DNA of 64,000 bases, from assembly GCF_018687715.1 (NCBI RefSeq), contig NC_056765.1, positions 29,172,254 through 29,236,253 on the forward strand, given 5' to 3'. A model generated the notes under the pieces. It ran no database searches. It was not told where the DNA came from and worked only from the letters and a program-made list of their open reading frames with translations. Position numbers and translations under genes: made by a program. This document shows, piece by piece, positions 60,413-64,000 of this stretch. The stretch is from Carya illinoinensis (taxonomy: Eukaryota > Streptophyta > Magnoliopsida > Fagales > Juglandaceae). Positions within the stretch are counted from its first letter, which is position 1; each line of letters opens with the position of its first letter.

Positions 60413-62509
60413 ATTACAACTCGGTAAAGGAAAGGAAAGAGGTGTCTCTTGAGCGTGGAAATTCTTTGTGTAAGGCTTTTGAGATTTAGATTGGATAACA
60501 TAGGGGACCATAGCTGTGTCTCTCATGCCCCAAGTATCCCATCAATATTGTCTGATTTTCAGCTTACTTGTATTGACTTTGTTTTACTTCGCATGATATT
60601 ATTTAATGTTTTAGCTCTTATTTTATGTTCTACCATGATCATAGAAGCAACTTGACCTGGATGGGACACAACCGGAGGGTGCGGATGGTACAGAACTGGA
60701 ACGCTTATTGTAGTTCCAGACTTGGTGTTACAGTCTCGTTGTTGAAGTACCTTGAGAAGCTTTATTGTAATGCTTGAACTTTGTTAGTAAAGTGATTTGG
60801 TATTGGGGACTTTATTAAATTGGGTTTATTAATGTTGGTGTTGTTTAATTATTGAAGTTCTAGATTTGGTGTTATTAGGTATTTTTGTTGTTATTTTCTG
60901 TAAGATTTGGTGTATTTTTGTTGTTATTGAAGTTCCAGATTTGTTATTATAGACTTTGTTATTGACCTTTGAGAGGTTGTGGTGACAAATATTTTGGTTA
61001 TTGAAGTTACAATGTTTGTGTTGTTAGTGACTTTGGCACTAATGGATTTGGTCCTACCCATTTAGTTCTAGATTTGGTCTGCTCGATTACAATATGTTTT
61101 CGTCAGTGATGTCTTTTAATACATATTTCAAAAGACTGAATCTAACGGTATGCATCTCACGTGTCCCTCCCATGTATGTCCCCTTGTTGTGTTTTTAGTT
61201 GTAGCTCGTAGATTAGGTAATATGGGAACAAACAAAGTAATGAGAAATGCACAATATTTGCTTAGATAATGTCTAACAATTTCAATTGACCAAAATAAGG
61301 TTTATCCTTATCCCCGAACCCTTCATCTGACATCTATACATGAGAGTGAAACCAACATCAAACACCAACACAAAAATAAAACACCAAAACCCATCAGCAA
61401 GAGGTATTGACATGACCCAAAAGTCCATTAGATTCCCAACAGCATACTTACATAACCTAACAGTTACTTTAGGTAATCTAACCTGTCCATTACATAACAT
61501 GTCAAGTTAAAAGAGTTTTTTTTTTTTTTTTGTTTTTTTTTTTAATTTTTTACAAAAGCAAACCAATAAATAAGGAACCCACTTAGATTCTATCAAATAA
61601 GTTGAGATAACTATTTGTTGCTTTAAAAGCTCGACTTGATCATTTTGGAGGACCAACTGATCCCTCTTCTCAATCTCATCATTCTCTTGTGAACCACCAT
61701 CTCCCTAATCTTGATCTCATCAATTCTCTTGTGGACCTAGCAATCAAATGACCTAAAGTAATAACTTGAAACAAAGCACAATGCTAGAAGCTCGAAACAT
61801 AATTTTTTAAAGAAATGAACAAATACATATATTAATAAAATTCAAAGAATAATTCTTGCAAATCTAACATTGATATCAAAATTGATATGGACTAGGAATT
61901 AAACCAAATTAAGAAGAAAAAATAGCACTAAACAAAAACCCATCCACATCGCACTTCGGGCAAGGCTAGATCAGTTGCAAAGACTAAAGTATGTCTGATT
62001 ATATTGAAAACAAAGCAAGTTAGGAGACTTTAATATGAATTTCCCAACATAAACAATGGGCACCTGCAAAATGGACAGTCGACGAATCAATAAAAAGGAT
62101 AAATTTCAAGAAGCCATGATGCAGCTCATAGATTGAACCTTTATCCACCTCGCTAAATGCCAAATTAATATACTTTGAATATTTGTTAAAAAAAATAGAG
62201 AGTTAAAGTAAATGTAAAGGTGTTTGAAAAATTAGTTGAACAAAAAAAATGCAGCAAATTTTATTGAAATGCTTCCCCTGTGATTGGGAGCTAGAAAAAT
62301 AAGAGAAAATTTACCCAAGTTACAGTTCAGAATGGAGATTCGATCATTGAAGGTAAAATATTTGAGGAGAAATCATGAGAGAAAATTAGAGCTTATGAAA
62401 TTTAAAGCAGAGGCAACGAATCCAAGTGCAGGGTGAGAGAGAGATCGAGTTCAAGGGCGGGTCGAGAGGGAACCATTGTATTGACAGGGAAGGGGAACCT
62501 AGTGACGAC

Positions 62510-62556
62510 AACGGGGAGGGGGAAGGGGAAGGGGAAGGGGAGATAGGGGAAGGGGA
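62510..62556 (+). repeat. (GGGGAA)n repeat
   Basis: Six to seven imperfect GGGGAA/GGGGAG units within an open frame (62426-62632) that translates as Gly-Glu repeats. The frame is probably not a protein. Confidence 0.85.
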
Positions 62557-62819
62557 AGGCTTGTTGCTATGGGGGAATGGAGCAGGTGAAATTTGGCTGG
62601 TTTCAGCTAGAGTTAGGATTCAAAAGACTTAGAGAAGAGAAGATGGGACTTGAAGAAGACTTTGAGAAAGAGAAGATGATTTCGCTATTTTATCTCCTTT
62701 CCATTCCTCCCGCTCGACTCAGTAGCCTTTCATTTTTCTTCAATAAAACGTTTCGTCTCATTTTCCACATCAGCATTCGGTGTGCGATTTGGTACATGAG
62801 TAACCTGTAAGAAGAGTTT

Positions 62820-64000
62820 TCCAAATACTATTTCCGCATAGAGTTTGTAAATCAAAGTTTTTATCGAATTGTAGTATTGTATTTAATTTTAATTTTTTTT
62901 TACTTAACGATGAAGGAATTGTTTTTAAATAAATTTGTGATTTTTTATTTTAAAAAATATTTAAATACTTTGAAAAAATGCTAGAAAAAAAGTAAAATAA
63001 ACAAGTCTCATCTGTGAGGATTCTCATCCTCTGTGGACATAGCATTATCCATTCAGTAATATAAACAAACTTGCATAATAGAATACCTTCTATGAAATTT
63101 AAAGTTTCACCATATGAATTATGAAAATGCAGGAAATCAAACCTGGAATACTTAAGGGTATGGACTGTTTAGCCTTTTATAGAATTCCAGACTAAAAAAG
63201 AACAAAATTAGGTCTAAAGACAATTATAAGTGTTTTTGTAGGATATGCTGAGAATTCAAAAGCATATAGACTTTTAGATTTGGATTCTAACGTTATAGTA
63301 GAATCAAAATATGTGGGATTTATTGAAGATAAATTCTATAATGATTATAATGTTGTATCATATTCTACTCAAACACTAGAAACAGACTTGAGTCCAGAAA
63401 GGAATTGTATAATTCCTAATACATTGACTGAGCCCAGGAGAAGTCAAAGAGTCAAAAAAGAGAAAAATTTGGATCCAAATTTTGTATCATCTCAGGCTAT
63501 TGTTTTCATTTTGGAAGGAAATAAAGATGATGTTTTAAATAAGATACTCATTCTATTAAATATAGAAGAAGATCCAAAAATAGTTAAAACTATGACTTCT
63601 AGGGATGTTGCATTTTGAAAAGAGACAATAAATGATGAAATGGACTCAATATTTTCAAACAATACATGGAATTTAGTAGATTTGCCTCCTGGATTGAAAA
63701 CTATTAGTTGTAAATGGATATTTAGGAGAAAATACAAATAGGTCTCTTCAAACTTTTAAGGCCAAATTAGTAGGCAAAGGTTTTAAACAAAAATAAGGTA
63801 TTGACTATTTTGATACGTATGTTCCAGTTGCTAGATTTACATCCATTAGAGTGCTTATAACATTAGTTTCAAAAACTAACTTATTTGTACACCAAATGGA
63901 TGTTAAAACTATTTTCCTAAATGGTGAACAGGAAGAATAGGTGTACGGGAAGAATAGGTGTACATGGAATAACCATAAGGATTTATTATGCATGGTCAAG
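62820..64000 (+). pseudogene. Copia-type pol fragment, copy 2 (block C continuation)
   Basis: Aligns with 46800-47990, including the non-coding lead-in ('gaggattctcatcctctgtg', 'acatagcattatccattcag') and the RT start (VGFIEDKFYNDY, NLDPNFVSSQAIVF, NDEMDSIF, CKWIFRRKYK). Stops occur at about 63618, 63739 and beyond, so it is more damaged than copy 1. It runs off the window end. Sharing of the lead-in shows that it was copied with the FIS1 block and not inserted independently. Confidence 0.85.

Larger units (their letters stand above)
58871..62810. other. Unassigned 4-kb insertion-like segment with weak inverted ends
   Basis: This segment interrupts block C: homology to A/B stops at about 58870 and resumes at about 62820. 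Its ends are imperfect inverted repeats (left 'aattgcgcactaaagatgac', right reverse complement 'aatcgcacaccgaatgctga'). The left part looks gene-like: a C/T-rich leader, a 69-codon frame from 59046 and a donor (gattg|gtaagt) at about 59395. Possible exons follow at 60171-60235 and about 60412-60475. No domain is recognised. The right part has a GA-rich repeat and, on the minus strand, a C/T-rich leader-like sequence. It could be an unclassified DNA transposon or a captured non-coding locus. Confidence 0.4.

Noticed and set aside
62426..62632. Gly-Glu repeat ORF
   Set aside because: Product of the GGGGAA repeat; no start context or conserved domain.

Overview
This is a stretch of plant nuclear DNA. 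Evidence: spliced GT-AG genes, long AT-rich introns and spacers, Ty1/copia, CACTA, hAT, Mutator, Harbinger, LINE, SINE and MITE sequences, and plant-specific gene architectures (PH-RCC1-FYVE-BRX). The repeat style fits a woody dicot, possibly Fagales; that placement is an inference. No rRNA gene, CRISPR array or bacterial-type operon is present.

Layout. 1-1874: 3' part of a decayed copia element with its 3' LTR. 2398-4460 (minus): broken BUD13 splicing-factor gene, with exon 1 carrying a stop and one later exon. 4675-10860 (minus): dead CACTA (En/Spm) transposon with tnp2 and a Transposase_24 gene. 11210-11944: solo LTR. 12000-18000: AT-rich spacer with a retroposon, MITEs and a hAT-like element. 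18418-32160 (plus): intact nine-exon PRAF-type gene (PH, RCC1, FYVE, BRX; 1107 aa) with a 50-codon upstream ORF and LINE/SINE insertions in its introns. 32161-36999: spacer with microsatellites and hAT-like elements. 37000-40223 (plus): three-exon ROMO1/Mgr2-like gene (74 aa). 42448-44556 (plus): five-exon FIS1 gene (167 aa). 46980-49476: copia fragment with probable 3' LTR. 49665-56410: second copy of the FIS1 block, with a frameshifted FIS1 pseudogene and several insertions, one probably of mitochondrial origin. 56415-56967: probable LTR. 56971-58870 and 62820-64000: a third, partial copy of the block, split by a 4-kb unassigned segment that looks inserted and carries possible exons.

The functional genes do not form a pathway cluster. 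BUD13 belongs to the RES splicing complex. PRAF proteins bind phosphoinositides and are linked to small-GTPase or polarity functions. ROMO1/Mgr2 sits in the mitochondrial inner membrane. FIS1 is a tail-anchored mitochondrial/peroxisomal fission factor. The most informative signal is the FIS1 tandem segmental duplication: its copies serve as empty-site controls that date individual transposon insertions. I found no new enzymatic or defence system; the unassigned 58.87-62.8 kb segment and the PRAF uORF are the best candidates for something undescribed.
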